Source of the DNA: Pachyseris speciosa
Lineage: Eukaryota > Cnidaria > Anthozoa > Scleractinia > Pachyseridae
Direction: 5' to 3'
NCBI GenBank assembly: GCA_016490735.1
Contig: JAEMWC010000140.1
Location: forward strand, 726,001 to 790,000
DNA length: 64,000 bases
The notes beneath the pieces are model-generated. The model made no database searches, was not told the origin of the DNA, and was given only the letters and a program-made list of their open reading frames with translations. Numbering within the stretch: position 1 is the stretch's first letter; the number at the start of each line of letters is the position of its first letter. Positions 1-11,381 of this stretch are shown here, in pieces. The translations under genes and the position numbers were made by a program.

Positions 1-805
1 AAATGTTAAGACCGCCGCTTTAAGAAAACACAATCCGCGGCTGTAAGAATTTATAACCCCGAACATAAGAAAATACAAACCCCGAACGTAAGAACAACTA
101 CAATCTCCAAACGCAAGAAATACAACACCCGAACGTAAGAACTTACAATCCCCGAACGTAAGAATTTATAACCCCCGAACGCAAGAAATACAATCCCCTA
201 ACGTAAGAGTTATAAACCCCGAACGTATGAATTATGAACCCCGAAAGTAAAAATTATGAACCCGCGAACGTAAGAACTTACAGCTACCGAATGTTAGAAT
301 TATAACCCCCGAACCTAAGAATTATGAACCCGCGAACGTAAGAAATACAACTCCCGAACGTAAGAATTATGACCCCGAACGTAAGAACTTACAAACAGCC
401 AACGTAAGAAGTACAACCTTCGAATGTAAGAATTATAAACGTAAGTACAACCTCATAACATAAGAACTTGTAACCCCCGATGATAAGAAATACAAACCCC
501 GAACGTAAGAATTATGACCCGAACGAAAGAATTATAGCCCCCGAATGTAAGAACTTACAACCCCGAAAGTAAAAAATTCAACCCCCGAGAGTAAGAAATA
601 TAACCCCAAGAGCACAAACTTACAACCCCGAATGTAAGACATACAATCCTCGAACGTAAGACATACAGCCCCCGAACGTAGGAATTATGAACCCCCGAAC
701 GTAATAAATACAATCCCCCAACGTAATAACTAATAACCCCTTAAGGTAAGAACTTACAACCCCCGAACGTAAGAATTATGAATCCCCGAACGTAAAAGCT
801 TAAAT
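1..805. repeat. Degenerate ~21-bp tandem array, copy 1
   Basis: The stretch is built from a short unit of the form CCCCGAACGTAAGAA followed by one of three endings: TTATGAA, ATACAA or CTTACAA. Units are 18-24 bp and strongly diverged. The same array type recurs at 6395-6735 and 16620-17300 in the same orientation. The opening ~35 bases (AATGTT..GACCGCCGCTTTAAGAAAACA) reappear at the right edge of the second array (6752-6785). No gene is seen; long minus-strand frames in these arrays are a by-product of the repeat. Confidence 0.9.
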
Positions 806-814
806 AAATTAAAA

Positions 815-905
815 TAAATTAAAATTTTATTCGTCTGTGTTCAGTCTTATTGATGATAAAAATTATCCAATCAACGAGCGAGAATTTTGACAGTTATTGT
901 AAAAC
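815..905 (+). repeat. Dispersed repeat, inverted copy of 24240-24335
   Basis: The stretch around AATTTTATTCGTCTGTG through GAGCGAGAATTTTGACAG and TTATTGTAAAA is found again as reverse complement at 24240-24335. Spacing and sequence are conserved with point differences. This is a dispersed, presumably transposon-derived segment of unknown class. Confidence 0.65.
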
Positions 906-1121
906 AGAGATCTGAATATTTCACCTGTTATCTGAACACTCTTTTCAAAAATAATGTCAGGAAACATAAAGCAACCTTAATTTAATTCTAGTCGGATGGA
1001 GTTTCTTCCTATTATAGGAATACTGGAGACCGACTGCATTTGAAATTTTCCCTTCCGTAGTTCCAAGATAATAAAGACTGCCAGGAGACAACGCGAACAA
1101 TATACACTGTGTCCAGGAAAA

Positions 1122-1335
1122 CCACGTCGTGACCGATTTATTCATCTAATTTCTCATTAACAAACAGTTGCATTTCATTGAAGTGTTCTCCTTTATGGTC
1201 ATTTATCTTTTATATTTCGACCTTTCTCCTCTGTCTAGCGAAACCACGTCGTGACCGATTTATTCATCTAATTTTTTATTAACAAACAGATGTATTTCAT
1301 TGTCATTCGTCTTTTATAATTCGACCTTTCTCCTG
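1122..1335. repeat. Tandem duplication, two ~95-bp copies
   Basis: The block beginning AACCACGTCGTGACCGATTT occurs at 1122 and again at 1242. Both copies continue through the TTATTCATCTAATTT and TCGACCTTTCTCCT segments. A ~25-bp insertion separates the aligned parts of copy 1. This is a local duplication without coding content. Confidence 0.75.
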
Positions 1336-1799
1336 CATGGACAATCAGATTAATGAGCTGTAAATCCCAAATACCAGTTTCAGCTTGGCTTTTTTTAGAG
1401 AACGTTTTCTGCCTGAGGACTATGGGTCTGACAAATACCCCTTGGAAATTGAGTGTCCCTAAAATTACCATATAAAGCCTTGGAGCTTCCCCTCTCCCTT
1501 TATTTTATTTATTGCGTTCGCAGAACGCAGTTCAAATCCAGACTGAAATTTTTGGGACAACCAGTGGGTCTTGAAAAGAGCTGCCCCTGCAATCTGCAAG
1601 CAATCTGCGGGGACGAACAAGAATGACATCATCGCCAAGCCAACTCAAAAGCTTTCAAAATGGCGGCCGTCGGCGAGGAAGACGAAAGTGATGTCTAAAT
1701 GTCTTAAATAAGCTGCTACAGCCTGGAAATAGCGAAAGTAAAAATGGCGGCGATACAACAACAATAAGTAGGCAATTCATCAAGTAAAAGCGGAATTGA

Positions 1800-2250
1800 A
1801 TCGACGAAAATGTTTGGAAAACAAGACCTGTTTGATCGAGTTGTTGAACACGATGAATTGGGGTTCTGCCAGAGACCTCCGCTAGCAGGGAAGGTTCTTT
1901 GTGGCGAGGATTGGCGATTGAACTGGATGATCTGCCACCTTACCTCTCAACAAACGACTTCGACTGAAATTTGTTATATCAGGATAAACAAATGTCTGAG
2001 AAATATTTTGTACACCTTTTTCCACCACGGATCGGTCTTTTCGATTTCGTCACTGAAACAAACAAATATGCCATGCGAAGGAACATACCATGTTGGGTCG
2101 GAACAAGTCCTGAGGAGCTGAAGGAATTTCTGGGGATTACTGTCTGGATAAAGCTCAAACAATTGTCGATTTCTACAATAATTTGTTCGTTGCTGCTACA
2201 ACTATTTTCAGAGATTATGTTTTCGTATTGTGTTCGTCAAAGTTGATATT
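1800..2250 (+). pseudogene. piggyBac-type transposase N-terminal relic
   Basis: Reading across one frame change and at least one in-frame stop, the plus strand encodes pieces such as LDDLPPYLSTNDFD, then FDFVTETNKYAMRR, then EELKEFLGITVW. The order (acidic N-terminus, 'F..TN.YA', 'W..T..EELK.FLGI') is that of the PGBD/piggyBac transposase family just before the catalytic core. The DDD catalytic part is not found downstream, so this is a 5' fragment. The family assignment is by motif recognition only. It is of interest because several TTAA-flanked elements, the target type of piggyBac, occur in the window. Confidence 0.6.
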
Positions 2251-2349
2251 TTTGAGGCTTTCCAAGATGCTGTCAATGTGCTTTTAATGTTCAAAGATCA
2301 TCATGGACGACATGGCCCTCCATATGGTGGTTTTAGGGTTGACATATCA

Positions 2350-3530
2350 AACCTACCAATACTCGAACGCACTCTCTAATCTACGATTACTACTAATTTT
2401 TTTTTTTTAATACACGTAGTTCTTTGTCAGTAATACCTTTCTGTTGAAAAGGATTAGCCCTTAGACTGCCATTGGAAAGATGCTGATCGTTCAAGATGCA
2501 GTCCTTAATTATTACCAGACTTTCATGACTTTTACTATAATAGACATTAAGAGAAGGGAATTTCAGTCAGCCCTTCCACCTAAAGTTTGTGTTAAAACCT
2601 CGCTGTTGTGAACTAGAAAAAAATTCATTACAAGTACGAACAATAACAGAAAATGGAACTCTCAGTACTGGACTGCTTTCATAAGGGCTGTAACTGTCTT
2701 GCGATATTCACCTGACTAGATAAGTACTTATATATTTTTTTATACATGAGCGATACATAAAAATGTTCGTTCTCACCACTAGTCAAAGCAGGTCAAGGCT
2801 TGTTTCCAACAAAACGACTAGAAAAAAAATCTAAAACTGAATTGCAGGTTTCATGGCCACATCACCACCTAACTGCGAGCTTCTGCTTCAAACAGTGCGT
2901 GTTGAAAGCTTATGCAAACATTTTGTAAACTATTAAATATTTTAAACCGCTGTCAATCTAACGAAAAAACACTTTTGTGATGAGGTGACATGAACGCGAA
3001 ATTTGCAGTGGTGTCGATAAACAACCAGCATAACCAATTAGACAGCTGGTTTATCTAGTTTCCGTTTAAGATCTTTAGTTAGCTCATATCAAAAAAAGAC
3101 AACGGTGGAGGCAATCGAGCGAAAAGCAATTCATGATGTAAATGTGAGCTATATTCGTATTGTTTATTATAATAAAACGTTCGTCACTGTTTTTCTCATG
3201 TTTTAGTATCTCTCATCGCCACCGCCAGCAGACAGTTTTAAATAATATACTACACAAGAACATTTTAGCTGGTTAGTTTACTTCTATGCTGCCTACGCGC
3301 AGCTGCCTATGCGGTGATCAATGCAAACACAAACCGGCAGGTTAATTTTCCTGTTTGATGAAATAACTTTTATGGGTCCGGCAACTAACAAATGAATGTT
3401 TCTCAGAAATATATGTAACTGTGTATAGACTTAAGACGTTGCCTGGAGTGAAGTAAACGTCAAAAACATAAGAACTGCAAGTTACTACAAAAAGCCTGCA
3501 TTGAGGTCATTAGAAAAAGCAGGGCTAGAT
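2350..3530. other. No gene recognised
   Basis: AT-rich sequence with short T runs. Neither strand gives a frame with recognisable protein motifs, and no terminal inverted repeats were found by eye. Confidence 0.5.
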
Positions 3531-3540
3531 TACAGAATAC

Positions 3541-3660
3541 CCGTCCAAAGGCTGCCACCGCAGTCCCAGAGTCAGTCTATAATTCGCATATTTCATTCAG
3601 CTTCAACCTCAAAAGGCTGCCACCGCAGTCCCGCAGTCCGTATTTCATTCTACTTCACCA
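3541..3660. repeat. Short tandem duplication (~65 bp)
   Basis: AAAGGCTGCCACCGCAGTCC occurs at about 3547 and 3612. In both cases it is followed by a GTCnnT..ATTTCATTC.nCTTCA segment, so the whole ~65-bp block is duplicated with small indels. Confidence 0.7.
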
Positions 3661-3828
3661 CAAATATAAAGTAGAACAGCGCTCCTTCATTAGACATATT
3701 GGATCATTATCAGTAGGTGGAAAAAGGTCGATATTTAAAATTTGCACCGACAAATATTGAAAATCCCGTTATAATATATAGATTTAGCCAAGCCTAAAAG
3801 CGGAACTCGATGGTTGTTATTTTATTTA

Positions 3829-4243
3829 CAGTAGAACCTCGATTATCCGGACTCATTGGGACTGAGCTAAACAGTCCGGATAATCGAGAGTTCGGATAAT
3901 CGAAAATATGAATACTAATGAGCCAAAACTAAAACTGAATTACTGAACTATTGGAGCGTGAAATTTCACTTAGAAACAAAGAACACCTGAGCAAATCATA
4001 GCTCAGTGAAATACATTGCCTTAGTATGGCGCGCGTGAGCTCAAAACGCGTACAGATTTATGTTTTGAAGCGAAACAAATTCAGTTTGAACCGGAGTTTC
4101 ATTACTTAATTTGAAGAGAAAAAGTTTTGCTGCGGATCTTAAAGGTGGCTAATTAATATTCATGAAAAATTGGGACCAGCTAAGCAAGTCCGGATAATCG
4201 AAAAATCCGGATAATGGAGGTCCGGATAATCGAGGTTCCACTG
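3829..4243. mobile_element. pogo/Tigger-like MITE with TA target duplication
   Basis: The element begins CAGTAGAACCTCGATTATCC at 3829 and ends in the inverted form at 4243 (reverse complement CAGTGGAACCTCGATTATCC). It is flanked on both sides by TA. Subterminal copies of TCCGGATAATCGA repeat near each end. The CAGT(A/G)GAACCTCGATTATCCGG terminus is characteristic of the pogo/Tigger branch of Tc1-mariner. At 415 bp with no transposase frame, it is non-autonomous. Confidence 0.9.
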
Positions 4244-4284
4244 TACTGGTATTGAGCAACTTCGCGTGGCTTTCCTTGCACCAA

Positions 4285-4680
4285 CATTTTGTGTTTAGAG
4301 CACTCAACAGGAATTGACCGCGGTTCAAAAACCTCCACAGAACATTGCAAGGAAACAAAGTAGGATGCGAACGTTTCTTGGAAGAAAAAAACTTGGCGAA
4401 CGTAAAGAAATTAGACAAGTATAGCAAAACATATCTCGCAGTAACTTCTAAAACTTGCAAAGCAATTTTAAATTTTGACATAACAGTCCGTAGAGTACGA
4501 ATCTAATCGTTTGGAGCTGTCAACAGGAATTGACCGTAATTCACAAGCCACAGAATAACAAAACCTTTCCAAGAAAACAAATTACGATGCGTGGGTTTGT
4601 AGGTTTCTCTGGAGAAGGTGGAGAAATTAGACAAGTAACAAACATATATCGTAGTAGGTTAATAAAAAATGCTAAGCAAT
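4285..4680. repeat. Diverged tandem duplication (~200 bp units)
   Basis: Two units share in order TCAACAGGAATTGACCG, an A-rich stretch, ATGCG.ACGTTT-like sequence, GAAATTAGACAAGTA, and a final GCAATTTTGACATAA. They sit at about 4300-4480 and 4525-4690. Divergence is moderate, so the duplication is old. No coding content was recognised. Confidence 0.55.
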
Positions 4681-4689
4681 TTTGACATA

Positions 4690-4762
4690 AGCTTAAATGT
4701 CGGAGAAAAGAGAAAAGGAAAACAAACCGATGGTTTGGATACGTAATCGCATGGGGCCGAGA

Positions 4763-4799
<37 letters not shown>

Positions 4800-5452
4800 C
4801 GCTGAAATTGTCCTCTTGGCGCAAAATACAAGTAATACTAAATCCCCGGCTAAAGGATTAAATATTTTCGTCAACATTATTTCTCGGACAAACATAGCGT
4901 TGGGTGACTGGCCGACAAACAATTTGCCTTCTAGGAGAGGTCTCTGCCGGCGAGAAAACTCTGTTAGCCAAACACAATACAAAGCAAGTACACAGGACGA
5001 TTTTTGCGTGTTATCGCTGAAATTTTGACGTTGTGCTTCATGTGGTTTGCTTTTTACTGCCTGCACACGTTCTTTGTTGAGTTGGCTAAACGATCAAACA
5101 TATGTTCGAAGAGCGAAATGTTAGATGAAAATGTTTGATCTGGTCCAAACATGGCAACCCATTTCAATGCAAAATTGAGAGTGGCGGCTAAACGGTAAAA
5201 CATGCTCTTCCATTACGATGTTGGATGAAGTTTTTGATCGTTTAGCCTGGGCTTAATTCTTAATTTTACGAGGACTCATTGCGATTACGTGTTAATAAGA
5301 TAACGGCAAAAGTTTTTAACGCTGTTGAGGGACCGACGCCAAAACACGTTGAAAACAGCCAGTCGAGCAGAGTGAAAACACTCGTTCGCTTGCAAGCAAA
5401 ACTACAAAAAAAAACAAACAATTCAACTACTTCTTTGCTTACAAAACAAGTA
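4690..5452. other. No gene recognised
   Basis: No protein motif, inverted-repeat element or RNA gene was recognised. AACATTTTGATC/GATCAAACAT-like words recur around 5080-5250, perhaps remnants of a foldback, but the arms are too diverged to define. Confidence 0.4.
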
Positions 5453-5897
5453 TATACCTGCCAAGTGTCACGCCTAAGGCGTGATTGTCACGCCTGCGGA
5501 ATGAAAACCTCGATGTCACGCCTACTCACGCCTGTGTTCCAATTGCTCACGCCTAGTAGAAACGTTAGAGCCATTACAACATTGACTGACACATTTTGAA
5601 AAAATTATAAATTATTTAAAGAAACTGAAACCAATGAGAGAAAATAAAAGTCCACGGGAATGATCGACTTTCTCCGAATCCGGTTTTTTTTTTTTTTTTT
5701 TTTTTAGTAGGGAAATTCACTGGATCGATCGATCTATGTACTGGCAAGACGGAAGTCTCCGGCACATCTTCAGAAGTCTTCGGAAAATCTTCGGAATTCT
5801 TGGACATCTTCGGATATCATCAGAGCCTTACGAAAAATCCTAGCACTCTCAGGAGAAATATGTCACGCCTATAAATTAAAAAAAGTTGGCAGGTATA
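5453..5897. mobile_element. 445-bp non-autonomous TIR element rich in CACGCC
   Basis: The boundaries are perfect 12-bp inverted repeats, TATACCTGCCAA at 5453 and TTGGCAGGTATA at 5886-5897, compatible with a TA target site. The left part carries several copies of TCACGCCT, one as the palindrome CACGCCTAAGGCGTG, and TCACGCC recurs just inside the right end. The middle holds a poly-T tract and degenerate CTTCGGAA-type repeats. There is no transposase, so mobility would depend on another element. The superfamily is unassigned. Confidence 0.65.
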
Positions 5898-5899
5898 CG

Positions 5900-6390
5900 A
5901 GTAGAGATGATTGTTATTTGTAATCAGTCAAGAGAAAAATGCAAATTTCATTCCTGAGCAAAAGTAACAACGATGAAACCAAATGTTAAGCTTCAATTTA
6001 TTTCATTCAGTCACCTGTGTTGTGGAAGTTGTTTCCACTTGAAAAAATGAATCCACTTTAGTTAAAACACACATCTGGAAAAATAGCAAACGGTCTGTCG
6101 AAAGAAAGAACTTCTTCCACTAACTTTGAGCTACTCGTTCCTCCATTAATGCCCGGTGAACTGTTAACTGACCTTTGTTGGTGAGCTGCGAGTTGCCGCG
6201 GTAAAGTGAAAGCCCCTGAAGATCCTTGAAACCTTGAATCATTGGCCTTTTTTTATACTAGAGACGCATTATCCGTCCAGACGAATTATGCGTCTGTCAT
6301 TTTATCCGACTAGTGTAAAGACGGGACGAACTATAGGAGACACCTAATCCGTCTGGGACGAACTTGGGCAAACATTTGTAGTGCGTCTGT
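5900..6390. other. No gene; short GACGnATTATnCGTC repeats at the right edge
   Basis: 5900-6240 shows nothing recognisable. At 6258-6385 the sequence has inverted and direct copies of a GACGCAT/ATGCGTC and CCGTC.GGACGAA word, resembling the end of a small foldback element. This abuts the second 21-bp array. Confidence 0.4.
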
Positions 6391-6394
6391 TTAG

Positions 6395-6790
6395 TTAAGA
6401 ATTATGAACCCCCGAACGTAAGATTTTAAACCCCGAACGTAAGATTTTGTAACTCCCGAGATTAAGTACAACCCTATAACGTAAGAACTTGTAACCCCGA
6501 GCGTAAGAAAGACAAACCCCGAACGTAAGAATTATGACCCCCGAACGTAAGAATTATGATCCCCGAACGTAAGAATTATGATCCCGAACGTAAGAATTAT
6601 AACCCCCGAACGTAAGAACTTACAACCCCCGAACGTAAGAAATGCAACCCCCGAACGTAATAAATACAACCCCCGTACGTAAAAACATAACCCCCGAGTG
6701 TAAGAACTTACAACCCCCAAAAGTAAGAACTTAGGAAACCCGCTATATAACTAAATGTTCTGACCGCCGCTTTTAAGAAAACATAATTCC
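6395..6790. repeat. Degenerate ~21-bp tandem array, copy 2
   Basis: Same unit as at 1-805 (CCCCGAACGTAAGAA plus variable end). The array proper runs to about 6735. It is followed by AATGTTCTGACCGCCGCTTTTAAGAAAACA, the same motif that opens the window, so that motif belongs to the repeat family and is not unique flank. Confidence 0.85.
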
Positions 6791-7189
6791 AGGCAGTATG
6801 AAGGGTCTAATTGTTAAGGTTGTCATTTAGTTTCCTTTTATTTATTACTATTTCATTTGCTTTCCTTTCGCCCGCATGACCTTTAGACTCGTTAAGGATC
6901 GTTTTACTGGTCATGTGACCTTATGTTTGTTCAAAGTCCAGTCTAGCGTAAGCGTCTTAGTTCGTAACGAATGAGTTGCCGGTAATCGGATACCTATGTT
7001 ATGCCCAACGGATTATGGTATCGCCAGGGGGCAAACATTGTAAGTCGCTAAAGAAAATTGTATGGCGTAAAGTTGTTTCTTCTTCAAAAGCAGTGATTTT
7101 GAATAAAGAATAACGCATTTTCGCCGTGATTTTGTGAGAAGTGGAGGAGACTAATGTCGCTGCGAGGAAATTGTAAGTTTTCGTGCGAT

Positions 7190-7345
7190 TAATGCGGTAA
7201 AATCTATTGATAAACACTTTGCTTGCGTAAGGCATATCATGAAATTCACTGAATCTGCATCAAGTATTGGTCTCGAAATAGTACGAACAGATATAAATTT
7301 GAGGGGATCCACTCAATAAAGCTTTTTCAGTTGTAATAACGTGTG
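7190..7345 (+). repeat. Inverted partner of 12160-12310
   Basis: The segment AACACTTTGCTTGCGTAAG...CTGAATCTGCATCAAGTA...GGTCTCG.AATAGTACGA...CACTCAATAAAG occurs again as reverse complement at 12160-12310, with roughly 80-85% identity by eye. Both copies keep the peptide frame ESASS.GL.IV...INLRG.TQ followed by a stop. They may be duplicated 3' coding ends or an unclassified repeat. Confidence 0.65.
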
Positions 7346-7604
7346 GTGATATTATTTTGTTTTTAATTACGTGTGTTACAACATTATCTTATCATATGCA
7401 TTGCTGCTGGAATTTTACCCCCACATTCCCAAAGGATATATAAATTGTTGTGCGAGGGGATGGGAATTGTTTCTACCATGCAATTTCGCTATGGAGGGAT
7501 GAAATTAGTGATAGAAAACACGGAGAAATCCGAAGGTTGTCTACCTGTTTTAATGAGCAACATCCCTATGTTATTCAGCCACTAACTTTTCTCTTAAGCG
7601 AATG

Positions 7605-7862
7605 ATACACGGTTCAACGTCGTTCAACTTTTGTTGATCAACAAATGTTGAACAGTGTATCATGTGATGTTGAACGTTGAAATATGCCGTTCAACAAGCG
7701 GCAACTTGTTGAACGGAATAGAGCCAAGCTCTATTTTCGTTCAACAACGTTCAACAACTTTCATCATGTTGAACGGCATATTTCAACGTTCAACATCACA
7801 TGATACACTGTTCAACATCTGTTGAACAGCAGCTGCAACATTTGTTGCTCAACAAATGTTTC
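7605..7862. mobile_element. Palindromic foldback element built on GTTGAAC/GTTCAAC
   Basis: The left arm (about 7625-7715) and right arm (about 7755-7845) are inverted copies. They include GAACAGTGTATCATGTGATG with GTTGAACGTTGAAATATGCCG on the left, and the complement on the right, around a central AGAGCCAAGCTCTA. Arms of ~85 bp with a short loop would fold into a long hairpin. No coding frame is present. It is a foldback MITE of unknown class. Confidence 0.8.
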
Positions 7863-8885
7863 GCTTTAGAGTTCATTGGAGGAACATATGAAACAGAAAC
7901 AGAAAGGCCTTTGTCACGCAATTCCACCCAGCATAAAAATGGTTTGTAGAACGTACGCATGGACAAGTGGTATTTATTCAACATCAGCCAACCCTCGGAG
8001 AGATATTCAAGGAACCTCCTTTGATCTCTTACATTAAAGGAAAATCGTTATAAAGGCTTTCAGAAACACAATGTACACACAGCGCTAGCAGGAGTCGCGT
8101 TGTCAGTCAACCGTGGCTTCCGGCCTTATGCAAAATGATTAGAGCAGACCGAGTCTGTCTTTTGGTCGAGGGTCGAGGGTCGAGGGTTCTATGTCGAGGG
8201 TCGAGGGTAACAAAATTTTCCAAATATTTATTATTAAAAAAAAAAAATTAAAAAGACAAGAAATTGGAAAAAGAGAAATTAAATTAAAAGAGAATTGAAG
8301 AAGAATCTAAGCGTTTCCAAAAAGCAAGTTGGACGTGGACATTAGATCTTTTTGTAAATGGACAGCCAAGGGGGTGGGGGATGAAATAGTGAATAGCCCG
8401 TGCGTGCCCCATGTAATCCCAATTTGGCTTTAGAAACGTCACTGATTTCATTTGTGTTTCACAAGATTTCATTTGTACATCACACCGGGGGATACTTCCC
8501 TATACGGATAAGGTATGGCTATACGATACTACTATAAGATACTGGCCTATACGGATAAGGTATGGCTTTAGATTCCAATGTCCCGAAACGGGTATATAAG
8601 TTCAAGCGCACCTGTACTTATCAGGATCTTTGGCAGGTTAGGGATTTGTTCTCTTTCAGTTAACGTTCTTCCTACAATCTTAAAAAAGAGCGCGTTGGTA
8701 TTTACTGTTATTTTTTTGTTCGAAACAGGGTGAGGGTTTCAAACTTGCAGTAGGGTAAAGTTGCAATGTCCGATCGGAGCAAATCCAAGGGAGGTTTCGT
8801 TTTAAGCACGTGCCTACCCAAAGTAGATTTCAGATTTGAACCTCTATATAGCCTTTACAAAATCGGTGTAAAGCGTTTTCAGTCA

Positions 8886-9436
8886 CGCAAGTAAAAAAAT
8901 AAAATCATCATTCATTCAATAGACAAAGTCAAGAGATTGTGATATTATAGAAGAGTAATAAATAAACAACATGCCGAAGTATCAGGGTCGTGCGATATCC
9001 CGTGCTCGAGTTATTCGGCAAAGTGTACCACTCAAAATTATAGTGTTTTGTATGGAAACGCCATCTTGGCGTTCTTCTGAGGAGCCCCAAACGAGTTAAA
9101 GCATATGTTTCTTACTCGAATCTATCTCAAAGGCTTTGTTCTCTCTGTTGAGCTGTCAATCATGCACATAGACGCTTCTCTTACCATGTTGGGCTTTCAA
9201 TCTCAAAACACACATGGTGAATCGATGTTTTCATGTAAGTGACTTGCTTGTGAGCAGAAATCTTTATGTCACGCACTGTGAAAAACTCTTAAATTCAAAC
9301 TACTCTATTTTCAAAACAGAGCAAGGTACCGAGCTGAAAACATGCAAGCAGATACATTTCTAAAATGTCTTTTACGTAATGAAGAGTCTGTTTACTTTTG
9401 AATTTTAGTTCTTTTTGACGTCACGTGGAAACCCCA
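8886..9436. mobile_element. MITE copy 1 (related to 10775-11381)
   Basis: Direct copy of the element at 10775-11381. Shared blocks include GTCACGCAAGTAAAAAAATAA, AGAAGAGTAATAAATAAACAAC, ACCACTCAAAATTATAGTGTTT and, at the end, TGACGTCACGTGnAA. The extreme termini are degraded or missing compared with the second copy. The two lie in the same orientation inside one larger TIR element. Confidence 0.65.
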
Positions 9437-10772
9437 TGTAGGTCTTGTGAGATGTGAGATTACAAAGAACGGAAATGACGCCATTTTCCGCACGAGTACA
9501 TACGAAATCATTACAAATCACATGAATTTCTCCATGACAATAGAACAAGACAGGTATGATAAGTGACATCGTTCGGGTTCGCGTAAGCTGATTAAAACTT
9601 TTCTCGTGCAGTTGAAAGGAATTTGTAAACAAACGTGCGTATAACTATGTAACAAAAAAATTACGAGCAAGACAAGTTTGATTTTTGTCGTCCGCGAGAA
9701 ATAAATCCGTGACTACACGAGTGAGGATTTGCTTTGCGATGGTGATCCGTTTTTTTTTTTAATTGTCGCGTAGCCGGCACGCGGGGGTGGCTATAGGAGT
9801 GACAAATTCCGTGAATTTCTTGCGGTTTGTTGTTATTTGCATCACTTGCACACGGGTGGTTACACATGCGATTATAACCGCGCGCTGACAACACGACAAT
9901 GTTAAAAAAAAAAACATCACCATTGCAATTCAAAAAAACGTTCGTGCAGCCGCGACTTAAATTCTTCTCAAGAGCTCTCGCACGAGATCCGGACATCTAC
10001 GCAAATCTCACTTTTTCTCATGAACCGCTTCTACACTCAAGTTTAGTCACTTAAGTAAGATCTTGACAATGATAACAACCGTTATTGATTGAAAACAGTC
10101 TCCAAGGATAAGAAACCTACGGTGATGTCTAAACTAAAAGCATATACACAAAAGCGCCCAACAGGACCTACCCTTACGCCTACAGGCCTATCCTCCTTTT
10201 CTGTATACGCGCTGCGTAATACTGGTGACAGTGTTGTCGGTTCATCATCACTAACAGTTACAGTAACAGTAACGAGACGACAATTACCTTTACAATTTCC
10301 CGTGATTTTTCAATGGCAATTAACATCGCCTCCTCCTCGTCCTCTGCCTGGTACCTCCACCACTAACTGTTTGATTTTTTCCCTCTTATCACATCAGCGA
10401 ACGATTTAGGGGAATCCATAGTCTTTCACAAAGAATCGAAACAAATCGCATTTTGCAATCTTACAAGAAAAGCGCCGCCAAATATCGATTTGACGTTGTT
10501 TCAAAGAAGTTGATCACCGTACCGGAAATCGCGACCAGGTATTCTAATTTTGCCGCAGCCAATGGAACTGATGGTGGCTACTGGGCAGCGTGGCTTGTAG
10601 ACATTTTCTTTGAGAAAAATACAAAATATTTAATAAAAGCGGACTATTCTGGCCAAGAAATTTTATTGTGTGGAACTTGGACATGTTAAGAGAACAAAAG
10701 ATTTTCCTTGACAGTCACCCTATGTTATAAAACAAGCTATGTACTGCCCCGGGTGTAACTGACCGATGTTTG
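9437..10772. other. Core of the long-TIR element; no recognised gene
   Basis: No transposase motif is visible. A plus-strand open stretch at 10453-10689 without an ATG encodes peptide text such as ITVPEIATRYSNFAAANG followed by DGGYWAAWLVD. It has protein-like composition but I do not recognise it; it could be a fragment of a captured gene or chance. The minus-strand open stretch at 9661-9996 shows no motif. Confidence 0.35.
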
Positions 10773-10774
10773 GG

Positions 10775-11381
10775 TATTCTTGGCTTGCACGTCACGCAAG
10801 TGTCACGCAAATAAAAAATAATATCGCTTATCTTTCAATAAATTAAGTCAAGAAATTGAGATAGTGTAGAAGAGTAATAAATAAACAACGTATCAAAGTT
10901 TCTGGGTTGTGCGATATTCCGAACTCGAGTTATTTGCCAAAGGGTACCACTCAAAATTATAGTGTTTAGTATGGAGACGCCATGCTGGGGTTCCTCTCTG
11001 GAACCCCAACATGGCGGCCCCCGGCGGAAATCCATTGGAAACATCTGTAGCTCACTTTAGCTCTCGCAAACGATTTTTCCTCTCTACTAAACTTCAAAAC
11101 ATTCGCATAGACGTTTTAATTAACATATTGGTTATTCAGAACTCGAAAACACAACGTAAATCGATTTTTTCATGTACGTGATATGTTTCCAGACGCAACC
11201 ACGATGTCACGCATTGTAAAAAAAATCTAAATGTAAACTGCTCTATTTTCAAAACAAGGCATGCTACCGAGGTGAAAACAAGCAAGCAGATATATCTTTA
11301 AAATGTCTTTAACCTGATGAAGGTAAAACCTCAAAATTTTTAATTTTAGTTTTTTCTGACGTCACGTGCAAGCCAAGAATA
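10775..11381. mobile_element. Nested 607-bp MITE with 18-bp TIRs
   Basis: Begins TATTCTTGGCTTGCACGT (10775) and ends with its inverse ACGTGCAAGCCAAGAATA (11381). Both sides are flanked by GGG (10772-10774 and 11382-11384), a possible 3-bp target duplication. It sits exactly at the inner edge of the right long TIR of the host element and is a direct relative of 8886-9436. No transposase. A 3-bp duplication would fit PIF/Harbinger, but this is weak. Confidence 0.65.

Noticed and set aside
8284..8472. Minus-strand 62-codon frame in the left long TIR
   Set aside because: The corresponding stretch of the right TIR does not preserve the frame, and there is no motif.
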